Below are positions 15,796 through 24,382 of a DNA stretch of 39,323 nt, in pieces. This stretch comes from Bryobacterales bacterium (lineage in GTDB: Bacteria > Acidobacteriota > Terriglobia > Bryobacterales > Bryobacteraceae). The DNA is taken from positions 1-39,323 of the forward strand of contig PLDF01000464.1 of NCBI GenBank assembly GCA_003135055.1, given 5' to 3'. Position numbers and translations under genes: made by a program. The notes beneath the pieces were generated by a model. It was not told the origin of the DNA and ran no database searches. It saw nothing but the letters and a program-made list of their open reading frames with translations. The first letter of the stretch is position 1. Each line of letters opens with the position of its first letter.

Positions 15796-18700
15796 TTAGA
15801 AGTTCAGCCGCACCTTGAATTCGATAATGCGGGCGCCGGGGTCGACCGTGCCCGAAATATCGCGATACGCCGTAGTGACCTGGCCGAACGTGCTGCTGGT
15901 GTTACCGGAACCGGGCAGGAAGTTGGTGATGTTCAGAACGTCCAGCGCGCTGGCCGCGATCTGCAACGTCACCTTCTCCTTGATTCTGGTGTTCTTTTGC
16001 AATTCGAGGTCGAAGTGACGCTGCCAAGGCAGGTAGAGGAAATCCTGATACCCCATTTGGCCCGCCGGCGCCGGACTGATATACGGCGCATTGGGATTCA
16101 CCTGAGCGGGCGTCAAGCCGTTCGATTGAAATGCCGCTTCGGTGTTATAGAGAAGGTTGGTGTTGTTGGAGCTGTTCAAACCTGCAACCGAAGTGGTGGT
16201 GGGCGGAGGCAAGTAGTAAACGATGCCGCCGTTGGGCCCGGATAAGCTGGTTTTGTAGATGCCCATCATCGATTGCAACTGCGGCAACGTGATGTTATGC
16301 AAAATCACGCCGTCGGCTGAACTGCTGTTGAAGGTGCCGAAGCCGGACAATTCGATCGGGGTACCCGATTGCAACCGGACCACTCCCGATAGCTGCCAGC
16401 CTTCGACAATTTTCTTCGCTACCGCATTGCTGGGGTTTAACGCCTTGCCCGGGCCGAACGGCAGCTCGTAGATCCAGTTGAACTTGATCGCATTGCGGAT
16501 ATCAAAACCGGTAGGCAGCCTGTCTAGCCGCATATTCCGCAGAGTGGTGGCGCTCGAAGTATCGTAACTGCTTGAAGTAGCGCCATCGGCCAGATTCTTT
16601 GCAAACTGGTAGCTGCCGTTGATGGTGAAGCCCTTCGCCAGGCGATGGCGAACTTCCACCTGGAAAGCGTCGAAGTACGAGGCGCCGTTGTTGGTCAGCA
16701 GGTTCGCCGAGCCGCCTCCGAGCGGGTTGACCTGGAAAAGGTTGGCGGCGTAACCGGCAGCCGCCAGACTCGCCATGCGTGTCGTGTTGGTGGCGATGGC
16801 GGAAGCGGCCGAGCCAGCCTGACCCAAGGTCAGATAGCCGGCTGTGGTCGAGTCGCTGGTGGTGCCCAACGCCGTCGAGATCATCGGAATATTCACCTGT
16901 CCAGGCAGGCCCTGGTTGCCAAAGTTAATGACGTTGGTGTTGTTATAGATATTGCCGCCGCGCGCGATCGCCAGATTGTTCTGCGCCTCTTGGAACTGAG
17001 TCAGATACCCATTCGAAATGGTGTTGATCTCATTGAGGTTCATTTCGCGCCAGAGGTCGGTTCCGTGGTTGCCGGTAAAGCGGAGATCCACCACTGTGTT
17101 GCGGTCAAGCTCTCTCTGCAAGCTGATATTCCAGCTCTGCACGTAACCCATCTTGAGATTGGGGTCGATGCCGTAGACGCTATTACCCGCAAGTGCGGCG
17201 ATCGGATAGCTGGGCGTCGCCGGAATGGTCGAATTGCGCGAGGGGATAACTGGGTCGCTGAATTCCACGCTTCCCGCCGCTCCGAAGATCGTTGGATAGG
17301 TAGTGGGACTGATGCTGGTGCTTTGCGTCAGGCCTTGGTTCTGGCCGTAAATCGCGTAGAAGACGCCCATGCCTTCGCGTACCGTGGCGATGTTGTAACC
17401 GCCGCGGATTACAGTTGCGCCCGTATGGTGACCGAAGAGGGCGCCGGCAAGTCCCTCACTGGCCGGCAAACTCCACGCAAGGCCAGCCGAAGGCGCCCAA
17501 ACCGGCGGCGGATTGTAAGGGTTGTTGAGCGGCGTATAGACCGGCGCCTGACCCGGCGTGTAGCCTGGGTTGAAGAGATTCCCCACGCCGGATACGCCCC
17601 AAATTCCGGCATAGCTCACTTCGGTGTAGAGATTATCCAAATTGACGAACGCTCCCTGCTTTTCCAGACGCAGGCCTACCGTCGCAGTGAGATTGTGGGC
17701 GATGCGCCACTGGTCCTGGACGAATAATCCATACTCGCGCATCCGGTCGCGGTCGATGGGAGCGCCGGGGCCGTACTGGTGGGTGGCCTCGCTGAGCGCG
17801 ACGCTCTGGCTAATGGACGACACGCGGCCCACTACGTCGGCGTAAAGATTGGCCGCCTGGCTCAACTGCGTAGTCGTGGCTCCAGGGAAATTCGCAGACG
17901 TAAAGATGCTGGTGCCGCCCGTGTTAAGGGGATCGCCGGTCGCAACACCCAGAGCGATGCCTGGGAAATCGGCGCTGCCTTCAATCTGCTGGAACAGGTT
18001 GATCTGGTCGAAGCTGCCGCCGAAGGTTATCTGATGCGCTCCCTTTACCCACGACACTGTGTCTCCGAGGTTCTTCACCGGCGCGTTGCGGCGCTGCGGT
18101 CCCGACGTGGTGGTTACTCCCGAGAGGCCGGTTCCGGGGCTGGCAAAACTGGGCACATATCCCTTCCACGGCGAAAACAGGCCTGGCGATACCAAGTCGA
18201 AAAACAGCACTGTGCCGCCGTTAAGGCCAGCTCGAAATTCGTTGACCAGCGTGGGCTTGATGGTGGAGCGGAGAGAGATGGTGCCGTCGAATCGGTTGCT
18301 GCGCTGGCCGGTGCTGACAGGCGAGAAGAGCACCGTGCCCGTTCCCGGGAAGTCCGGCACGATTCCATTCAAGAAGTCGGGAACCGCAGCGTACCAATTG
18401 TAGTTGTAGACGAACGAAAGAACGTTCTTCTGCGTGACGTTATAATCGATGCGGCTGGTGAAGAAGTCGCGCGCGTCGACGCCCGTCGGCTGGTAACTGG
18501 TGGTGAGCGTGTTGTAATCGCCGCTCGACTGGTTATTCTTTACAATGCCGCCTGCGGCTGCCGTCTGCATCAGAGCATAGGTTTTTGCAAAAGTGGGGTC
18601 GGCGACCGTTGGGAATGCGCGCGTGCCCGCTGGCAGGCTGGGATTCGAGGCGGCGGCCAGCGCAAGCAGATTTACGTTTTGGATAGCGCCGGACGAAGTT

Positions 18701-19665
18701 GCATATGTGTAGATGCCGCTCGAAGCGCTGGGCGTCAGATAGGTACGGGTGTATAGGTTCGTTCCAGGGTACCGGTAGATTTCGACATTGCCGAAGAAGA
18801 ACAGCTTATTCTTCTTGATCGGTCCGCCGATGTGGCCGCCTTCCTGGTTCAGCTTGATAATGTCGCGCGGCAGGCCGACGGCGTTGTTGAAGTAGTAGTT
18901 AGCGTCGAAATCCGTATTTCGAACTTGCCAGAAGCCCCCGCCGTGCCACTGATTGGTGCCCGAGCGGGTGACAAAGTTGACCTGGACTCCGCCCTGCGCG
19001 CTGGCATCCACGCCGGAGGCCGACGAACTCATCGACACTTCCTGGAGCGAGTCCACCGAGGGCATGATGTAGCTGAAGTAACCGTCGCTCGACTTCAGCA
19101 TGTTGTCTTGCGTGTTCATGCCGTCGATGCTGATATTTAAAGAGCCCTTGGGAACGCCATTCACGGTCGAACTGCGCGGCGTAGTAGGAGTGGAGGTGCC
19201 CGGCGCGTCGACCAGCAATTCGACCGCGTTACGGGTTGCGAAAGGCAAGTCCGTCATCTGGCGTCCGGTTAGGCTGCTGTTCACCTCCGCCGAACTGGCC
19301 TGGACGATTTCGGCTCCAGCCGTCACCTCAACGGTTTCGGTTGCCTGGCCGACCTCCAATTTCACGTTTACAGTGCCGGGTTCGTTGACGATGAGGGTTA
19401 CGTTCTCGACCACGTCGCCTTTGAAGCCGGCTTTGTTTACGGAAATCCGATAGGCGCCCGCGGGCAAGGACGGAATTGTGTACTCGCCCTTGTCGCTGGT
19501 GATGGCGTCGAATTTGACGCCAGTTGCCAATTCCACTGCCTGTATGGCCGCTCCGGGCACGGCGGCGCCGGTGGGGTCGGTTACCGTTCCCGTCACGGAC
19601 GTCACGTTTATCTGGGCGACCGCGGAACTCGCCACAAGCAGCAACACTGCGAACAGACGCTTCAT
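15796..19665 (-). CDS. TonB-dependent receptor with N-terminal carboxypeptidase-regulatory domain (Oar-like), second copy
   Basis: 1289 residues. Signal peptide MKRLFAVLLLVASSAVA, then a CarboxypepD_reg domain at about 20-105 (SVTGTVTDPTGAAVPGAAI), a plug at about 115-235 (MTDLPFATRNAVELLV, LNISIDGMNTQDN), and a large beta-barrel ending in FKVRLNF. It is diverged from the receptor at 7068-10511 and therefore not a recent duplicate. It would form a TonB-driven outer-membrane importer. It is the first gene of the minus-strand block that continues with VapBC, the Tat-exported protein and the IlvD-type dehydratase. An AT-rich 280-base upstream region has room for a promoter, but no convincing -35/-10 pair was assigned. 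The gene is intact. Confidence 0.95.
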   Translation of the reverse strand: MKRLFAVLLLVASSAVAQINVTSVTGTVTDPTGAAVPGAAIQAVELATGVKFDAITSDKGEYTIPSLPAGAYRISVNKAGFKGDVVENVTLIVNEPGTVNVKLEVGQATETVEVTAGAEIVQASSAEVNSSLTGRQMTDLPFATRNAVELLVDAPGTSTPTTPRSSTVNGVPKGSLNISIDGMNTQDNMLKSSDGYFSYIMPSVDSLQEVSMSSSASGVDASAQGGVQVNFVTRSGTNQWHGGGFWQVRNTDFDANYYFNNAVGLPRDIIKLNQEGGHIGGPIKKNKLFFFGNVEIYRYPGTNLYTRTYLTPSASSGIYTYATSSGAIQNVNLLALAAASNPSLPAGTRAFPTVADPTFAKTYALMQTAAAGGIVKNNQSSGDYNTLTTSYQPTGVDARDFFTSRIDYNVTQKNVLSFVYNYNWYAAVPDFLNGIVPDFPGTGTVLFSPVSTGQRSNRFDGTISLRSTIKPTLVNEFRAGLNGGTVLFFDLVSPGLFSPWKGYVPSFASPGTGLSGVTTTSGPQRRNAPVKNLGDTVSWVKGAHQITFGGSFDQINLFQQIEGSADFPGIALGVATGDPLNTGGTSIFTSANFPGATTTQLSQAANLYADVVGRVSSISQSVALSEATHQYGPGAPIDRDRMREYGLFVQDQWRIAHNLTATVGLRLEKQGAFVNLDNLYTEVSYAGIWGVSGVGNLFNPGYTPGQAPVYTPLNNPYNPPPVWAPSAGLAWSLPASEGLAGALFGHHTGATVIRGGYNIATVREGMGVFYAIYGQNQGLTQSTSISPTTYPTIFGAAGSVEFSDPVIPSRNSTIPATPSYPIAALAGNSVYGIDPNLKMGYVQSWNISLQRELDRNTVVDLRFTGNHGTDLWREMNLNEINTISNGYLTQFQEAQNNLAIARGGNIYNNTNVINFGNQGLPGQVNIPMISTALGTTSDSTTAGYLTLGQAGSAASAIATNTTRMASLAAAGYAANLFQVNPLGGGSANLLTNNGASYFDAFQVEVRHRLAKGFTINGSYQFAKNLADGATSSSYDTSSATTLRNMRLDRLPTGFDIRNAIKFNWIYELPFGPGKALNPSNAVAKKIVEGWQLSGVVRLQSGTPIELSGFGTFNSSSADGVILHNITLPQLQSMMGIYKTSLSGPNGGIVYYLPPPTTTSVAGLNSSNNTNLLYNTEAAFQSNGLTPAQVNPNAPYISPAPAGQMGYQDFLYLPWQRHFDLELQKNTRIKEKVTLQIAASALDVLNITNFLPGSGNTSSTFGQVTTAYRDISGTVDPGARIIEFKVRLNF

Positions 19666-19943
19666 CTTCTGGTGTTACCCCCCTAACTGGTTTGCAATAA
19701 ATCCTATACCAACTTTGAACCGGCTGGCAAGAAAATATTTTGGATTGGGCGGATTTCGATTTCAAGAACCACGTCGAAAGGCTTGTTAACGCCAGGTTAA
19801 CTACCGTCTGTGCAACGAAATGATTACTAGCTCGCGACGTGAAAGAATTCACAAGCAGCGCGGCGCCGACCAGGTGGCGCGGGGCGCGCATGGCCCCTCG
19901 CACGAGTGCCTGCGCCACACGTGGTACGGTTTATGGCGAAGGA

Positions 19944-20432
19944 TCATTTGCGTGCGCCGCGGCCTCTGCTGCCCGCCTGGGTCAGGTCCACGCCCGCGGC
20001 TTTCAGCGCGGCCATGCCGCTGACGTAATCCATCGCCGGAGCCAGCTTGCGGATGCCGTCGAATACGAAGAAACGCGCGCCGTCGTCCATACCCACGCGG
20101 CCGGTTGCGATGCCGCGGTCCTTCAGCGCTTGCACGATGCGCTGGTATGGGCTTTCGTCTTCCTGCCAGACGCGGATATCGCCGCCCGGGCGGATCAATT
20201 CCCGCGCGCGCATCTCTTCGAAACCCGGCAGCACCCAGGCCGGCGCGCCTTTGACGGGCAGCACCACGGCGAACGTGCGCTCGCTCTTTCCCCACCGCAC
20301 GCCGGTGAGGTAGACCATGGCAGGTCCCGGCTCAAGCACGATGGCCTGCAGGCCGAACTCTTTCATGGCGTCCTGCAGCTTAGTCAAACGCTGCTGGTAG
20401 GTCTCGGCGGAAACTTCGGTGGTCTGTGGCAT
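19944..20432 (-). CDS. Truncated M24 peptidase paralogue: creatinase N-terminal domain only
   Basis: 162 residues matching only the N-terminal creatinase/prolidase domain of M24 peptidases (MVYLTGVRWGKSERTF, AWVLPGFEE, YQRIVQALKDRG). The metal-binding catalytic domain is absent. Where an intact protein would continue into the domain linker, this one ends GMAALKAAGVDLTQAGSRGRGARK, a tail unlike the family. It begins 12 bases after the stop of the full-length M24 gene on the same strand, so the two are probably co-transcribed. It could be a degraded duplicate or a retained stand-alone domain that pairs with the intact enzyme, since M24 enzymes dimerise partly through this domain. No catalytic-domain remnant was found downstream. 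Confidence 0.7.
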   Translation of the reverse strand: MPQTTEVSAETYQQRLTKLQDAMKEFGLQAIVLEPGPAMVYLTGVRWGKSERTFAVVLPVKGAPAWVLPGFEEMRARELIRPGGDIRVWQEDESPYQRIVQALKDRGIATGRVGMDDGARFFVFDGIRKLAPAMDYVSGMAALKAAGVDLTQAGSRGRGARK

Positions 20433-20444
20433 TCTCTTGTGTGT

Positions 20445-21638
20445 TTATCCAAAAGGATCGTCGATTGCCGGACTCTGTTTCGTAAACATGCGCGCGCCGC
20501 TTTCGGTGATATGCATGCAGTCTTCCAGGCGCACGCCGAATTCGCCGTAAATCGCGATGGTCGGCTCGTCGCTGAAGCACATGCCAGGCTGCAGTTGCGT
20601 GCGGTTGCCCTTCACCAGGTTAGTCCACTCATGGCCGTCGAGCCCGATGCCGTGGCCGGTGCGGTGCGGCAGGCCGGGCACTTTGTATGCGGGGCCGAAG
20701 CCGGCATCGGTAATCACTTTGCGCGCGGCCGCGTCCACGGATTCGCACGCCGCGCCGGGCTTGGCCGCGGCCAGCGCGGCATCCTGCGCCTTGCGCTCCA
20801 GGTTCCAGATCTCGGTCTGGCGCCGGGTGGGCTTGCCGAAAACGGTGGTGCGCGTGATGTCCGATTGATAGCCTTCCACGCTGCATCCATCGTCGATCAG
20901 CACCATGTCGCCTTCGCGAAGCTGCTGCGGCTGGATGCTGCCATGCGGAAACGCGGTGTACTTTCCAAAGATCGCCATGGCGTCGCCTTGCACGCCCAGC
21001 GCGCGGTACGCGGCGGCGATATTGGCGCTCAACTCGCCTTGCGTCATGCCTTCGCGCAGGGTCTGAAACGCCGCTTTGTAGGCCGCGATGGTGATATCGT
21101 TAGCGCGCTGCAGGAGCGCAATCTCGGCGGGCGATTTGATGACGCGGCAACCTACGGTAACCGGATCTGCGCTGACGAATTCGGCGGCGGGCAATTCCTT
21201 ACGCAGACCGTCGAGTACGGAGAACGGCGTGCGTTCCTCGATGCCGACTGTGGTGACGGCCGCCGACTTCAGAAACTGCGCGATGCGCTGGTATGGGGGG
21301 GCGCCGTCCTCGGGTTCGAAACTCGCCGGGTCGCCTTTCGCTGGAAGCACCCAGGTATTTGGGCTGGTGGCGGAGCCGGGGCGCACGCCTGTGTAGTAGT
21401 AGAGACTCGAACCGGTCTGGCAGAGAATGGCGCCGATTTTGTTATCGCGCATCAAGCGCCGCGCTTTTTCGATGCGCGCGGCGCGCTCGGCGCCGGTGAT
21501 GGGCTGGACGCCGTCCAGCATCGGCTTGAGGTTTTTGATGACGTCGGGCACGGCGACCGCGGCATTGCCGGGCCGTTGCGCGCGCGCTAGTTCCGCGGCT
21601 CCGGCGGCCGCGGTGACGATGAATAGCCTTCGGTTCAT
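20445..21638 (-). CDS. Exported M24-family metallopeptidase (Xaa-Pro dipeptidase/aminopeptidase-like)
   Basis: 397 residues. N-terminal signal-like segment MNRRLFIVTAAAGAAELARAQ, a creatinase N-domain at about 50-160, and a pita-bread catalytic domain at about 170-390. The five metal ligands are visible: D249 and D260 (LIDDGCSVEGYQSDITR), H329 (HRTGHGIG), E358 (FSDEPTI) and E372 (VRLEDC). It would cleave Xaa-Pro bonds in small peptides using two divalent metals, probably in the periplasm if the signal works. Followed closely by the truncated paralogue and preceded by an exported amidase gene, suggesting a small peptide/amide-processing group. Confidence 0.9.
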   Translation of the reverse strand: MNRRLFIVTAAAGAAELARAQRPGNAAVAVPDVIKNLKPMLDGVQPITGAERAARIEKARRLMRDNKIGAILCQTGSSLYYYTGVRPGSATSPNTWVLPAKGDPASFEPEDGAPPYQRIAQFLKSAAVTTVGIEERTPFSVLDGLRKELPAAEFVSADPVTVGCRVIKSPAEIALLQRANDITIAAYKAAFQTLREGMTQGELSANIAAAYRALGVQGDAMAIFGKYTAFPHGSIQPQQLREGDMVLIDDGCSVEGYQSDITRTTVFGKPTRRQTEIWNLERKAQDAALAAAKPGAACESVDAAARKVITDAGFGPAYKVPGLPHRTGHGIGLDGHEWTNLVKGNRTQLQPGMCFSDEPTIAIYGEFGVRLEDCMHITESGARMFTKQSPAIDDPFG

Positions 21639-21716
21639 GCTGGCTTTAGCCCTCCGAGCATGGGATTCTGTGCGATTGCGGGAGATCGCTCGCTAAGAAG
21701 CTGTGAGAAAGACGCG

Positions 21717-21755
21717 TTCACACGAGTGTGAACGCTGCACGCAGGAGTGCGTGCG
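21717..21755. repeat. Two adjacent palindromes of a dispersed repeat
   Basis: GTTCACAC-GA-GTGTGAAC is followed at once by GCACGCA-GGAG-TGCGTGC, both near-perfect hairpins, in the 169-base gap between the amidase and the M24 peptidase. Related partial copies appear at about 68-84 (GAACGCTGCACACAGTG) and 19899-19916 (GAGTGCCTGCGCCACACG). They resemble REP-type elements; a transcription-attenuating role is possible. Confidence 0.55.
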
Positions 21756-21807
21756 CCACGAGTCAGGCTGGCACAATGATAAGTTGCGGCAAGTGATGAC
21801 ATATGCT

Positions 21808-23625
21808 TTAAGCCGTCAACGTTGGGTTCTTCTTGTGCCACTCTGTGACTTGCTCGTACGCCATCGCCACACGTAAGGGCGAGCCCTCGTCGTAGATCTT
21901 ACCGAGGAAGCTGATCGACCGCGGCAGGCCGCCAGTGAAGCCGCACTTCATCACCACTTGCGGGTTTCCAGTCAGGTTGGTGGTGGTGAGCAGAGAGTTC
22001 GTGGGGATGACGACCACGTCCCATTGGGCCATGAAGCGCTCGAACTTCTCCACCACCTGCGTGCGCGCCCGCTGCGCTCGGATATACTCGACCGCCGGAA
22101 TCAGCCGCGATGAGCGGAAGGTATTCGGCCAGTCGCCGGCGGCTTGCCCTTTAAGGGTGCGCACTTCGCCGTCGCGCGTGATGTCGTCGAACGCGGCGGC
22201 GCCTTCGGCTTCCAAAAGGAACCGCAGGGGCAAGGCGCCTTCGTCGTATTCCAACGGGGTCATGGTCACTCCGGCCTTCTTGATATCTTCGAGCGCCTGC
22301 GCGTACATGGCCTTCATCTCGGCGGCGGCATTGGGATCGCCGCCGCGGCCGCCACCTCCTCCGCCTCCACCGCCGCCGCCGCGGCCGGCTCCGATGCGGT
22401 CGAACAGCGACTGCATGACGGCCACCTTCAGACTCTTCAGAGGCTTGCGCGGCTCCCAGTGGAACGGGTCGGCGCCGACGCTGCGATCATGGCCGTCGGG
22501 ACCATAGATCGCGTTCAGCACGATGGCGCAATCTTCCACGCCGCGGCAGATGGGTCCGATCTTATCCATGGTCCAACTCAGCGCCATGGCGCCATGACGG
22601 CTGACGCGGCCATAAGTGGGACGCAGTCCCACCGTGCCGCACTCCGTGCAGGGCGAAACAATCGACCCCAGAGTCTCGGTGCCCAGCGCGAACCCGACCA
22701 GCCCGGCCGCTGTGGCCGATGCCGAACCGGCCGACGATCCGCTGGAACCGCGCTCCGTATTCCACGGATTCCTGGTGCGGCCGTTGAACCACAAATCCCC
22801 CTGTGCCAGCGCGCCCATGGAAAGCTTGGCCATGAGCACGGCGCCGGCCTTATGCAGACGGTCGACGCAAGTGGCGTCTTCATCCGGCACGCGGTCCTGG
22901 AACGGCTCGGCGCCCCACGTGGTGCGGATGCCCTTTGTGTCGAAAAGGTCTTTGACGCCGAACGGGATGCCGTGCAGCGGTCCCTTATATTTGCCCTGGC
23001 GGATTTGCTGGTCCGCTTCGGACGCGCGGTCGAGCGCCAGATCTTCGGTGAGGGTGATGAGGCAGAGCAGCTTGGGGGAATACTGCTTCATGCGGGCGAT
23101 GTACATTTTGGCGAGATCGGTGGACGTGACGGCGCGGGAGCGAATCAGCGGCGCGAGTTGGGTCACCGGCCAGAACGCGACGTCTTCGAGGTTCGAGGGA
23201 GCCTTGGGCGCGGGCATCCCCGATTTGGGATTGGAAATGGTGGTGTCAAACCGCTGGGGTCCTTTAATGGGAGCGCGGTTTGGCAAGCCCGGCTGGAAGT
23301 GGAACGCGGGCTCGACGGCGTAGCCGATCTCTTCTTTGCGCAGCGCCTCATAACTGCCCAGCGCCTGATTGACGGGACGCAGCATCATGTCCATCTCGGC
23401 GTCGGTAAATTCCAGACCCATGAGCTTCAAGGCGCCGGCGATCTGTTCCTTGGTGACGCGCATGGGCGCTTGCTGGCCACGGCCGCCCTGGGGAGGCGTG
23501 GCGGCGCGGCCGGCTTGGGGAGGCGGCGTGGCGCGGCCGCCGCGATCTTGAGAAATAGCCGGGCGAGCGGCAGTTAGCACGGTTATTAGTTGAACTAATG
23601 TTCGTCTGTCCATAAACCTAAACAT
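21808..23625 (-). CDS. Exported amidase (amidase-signature family)
   Basis: 605 residues. The Ser-cisSer-Lys triad is complete: K225 in FGVKDLFD, S297 in GSSGSSAGS and nucleophile S321 in GTETLGSI, with the expected 24-residue spacing between the serines. The N-terminus (MDRRTLVQLITVLTAARPAISQ) is a signal sequence. It is followed by a Gly/Pro/Arg linker and an extra domain at about 55-150 not found in GatA. A pure glycine stretch at about 416-426, flanked by arginines and encoded by a G/C-only tract, interrupts the amidase domain at a surface-loop position. With a signal peptide and no gatB/gatC nearby it is not the tRNA amidotransferase subunit; it should hydrolyse an amide outside the cytoplasm, substrate unknown. 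The start may be 23625 or the second ATG at 23613. Confidence 0.92.
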   Translation of the reverse strand: MFRFMDRRTLVQLITVLTAARPAISQDRGGRATPPPQAGRAATPPQGGRGQQAPMRVTKEQIAGALKLMGLEFTDAEMDMMLRPVNQALGSYEALRKEEIGYAVEPAFHFQPGLPNRAPIKGPQRFDTTISNPKSGMPAPKAPSNLEDVAFWPVTQLAPLIRSRAVTSTDLAKMYIARMKQYSPKLLCLITLTEDLALDRASEADQQIRQGKYKGPLHGIPFGVKDLFDTKGIRTTWGAEPFQDRVPDEDATCVDRLHKAGAVLMAKLSMGALAQGDLWFNGRTRNPWNTERGSSGSSAGSASATAAGLVGFALGTETLGSIVSPCTECGTVGLRPTYGRVSRHGAMALSWTMDKIGPICRGVEDCAIVLNAIYGPDGHDRSVGADPFHWEPRKPLKSLKVAVMQSLFDRIGAGRGGGGGGGGGGGRGGDPNAAAEMKAMYAQALEDIKKAGVTMTPLEYDEGALPLRFLLEAEGAAAFDDITRDGEVRTLKGQAAGDWPNTFRSSRLIPAVEYIRAQRARTQVVEKFERFMAQWDVVVIPTNSLLTTTNLTGNPQVVMKCGFTGGLPRSISFLGKIYDEGSPLRVAMAYEQVTEWHKKNPTLTA

Positions 23626-23734
23626 GATACACCGTTATCGGGCAGGGCATGGGATTGGCCATGGGGCTGCACTCGGCTTGGCCATGGGCCGCTTGTGATG
23701 CCGATGAGCTTCACTTACGGATTGACGGTGGACC

Positions 23735-23782
23735 GACCGCGATGTGTTCTTCGTGACGCGCATGAAGGACAACGCCGCCTTG
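23735..23782 (+). pseudogene. Tiny remnant of an IS4-type transposase
   Basis: The translation DRDVFFVTRMKDNAAL matches the FVTRxKDNA segment conserved in IS4-family DDE transposases. Nothing on either side continues the match, and no terminal inverted repeats were seen. The call rests on about 12 residues. Confidence 0.45.
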
Positions 23783-23853
23783 TCCGCGGATATCGTCACA
23801 GCCTGTCCTAATCAGCTCAGCTCCAGGATGGGGACACTCAGATCGGGGGAATG

Positions 23854-24214
23854 CCCGCTAGCGACGGGAAACGGATCTATTTCTGCTCGGATCGCACCGG
23901 CCGTTTCGAGACGGTGTCTTCCCCGCTGTTTCCGAGGCCCCTATCCGGGGCGCCGAGCGTCAGTTGCTGGATTGGGTTTCGCGGAAAGCCTTCGTTCCGG
24001 TGGATGACGGCATCTGCTACATCGGCAGGCGTAGCGACAACGGACAATCCGCTCTTCAGTTCGTTCAATTCTCCAGTCAGACCAGCCGGCTACTTACCAA
24101 CCTCGATGGCGTGATGGTCTAGTTCTGAGCGTGTCTCCGGATCGAACGGCCATTCTGTTCACCAAAACCGCGAAGTCCGGCGACAATCTCATGATGATCG
24201 AAAACTTCCAATAG
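23854..24214 (+). pseudogene. Remnant of a PD40/TolB-like beta-propeller protein
   Basis: Pieces in different frames follow the C-terminal end of the winged-helix/PD40 beta-propeller proteins common in Acidobacteria: SDGKRIYFCSDRTGRFE (from about 23860), SSPLFPRPLSG, then ERQLLDWVSRKAFVPVDDGICYIGRRS through TSRLLTNLDG, and after another frame change LSVSPDRTAILFTKTAKSGDNLMMIENFQ with a stop at 24212-24214. At least two frameshifts and an internal deletion are needed to join them. The N-terminal half is missing, replaced by the transposase remnant just upstream. Confidence 0.75.
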
Positions 24215-24220
24215 CGCTAT

Positions 24221-24356
24221 GTAGGACAGGCCTCCTGGCCTGTCCGCCTCCTTCCAGGCGGCTCTTACCGGGTGCGAAGATTCGCGCATGGCCCAAGCAG
24301 CCGCCTGAAGGCGGCTGCCGGCAAGATTTGCCGGGCAAGATTGCCTGCCCCACAAA
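24221..24356. repeat. Cluster of dispersed palindromic repeats upstream of purA
   Basis: GGACAGGCC-TCCT-GGCCTGTCC (24224-24245) and GCAGCCGCCT-GA-AGGCGGCTGC (24297-24318) are perfect palindromes. They are followed by the tandem GGCAAGATTTGCC / GGCAAGATTGCC (24319-24345) and the tail GCCTGCCCCAC. Parts recur at 2911, 13282, 15756-15780 and 27493-27513. The cluster ends about 27 bases before the purA start. Confidence 0.7.
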
Positions 24357-24382
24357 ACGGTAGAATAAGTAGGTTTGTCTGA

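Noticed and set aside
14072..15799. 575-codon plus-strand frame opposite the Tat-exported protein and VapBC
   Set aside because: It covers three genes on the other strand and has no family features; treated as a shadow even though the opposing Tat protein is itself of unknown family.
19683..19720. Sigma-54-like promoter (TTGGTATAG...TTGCA) before the second TonB receptor
   Set aside because: The GG-to-GC spacing is 13 bases instead of the required 10.
19839..23577. Long plus-strand frames opposite the M24 peptidase and amidase
   Set aside because: Antisense shadows of genes with complete catalytic motifs; the composition is His/Ala/Arg-rich and unlike proteins.
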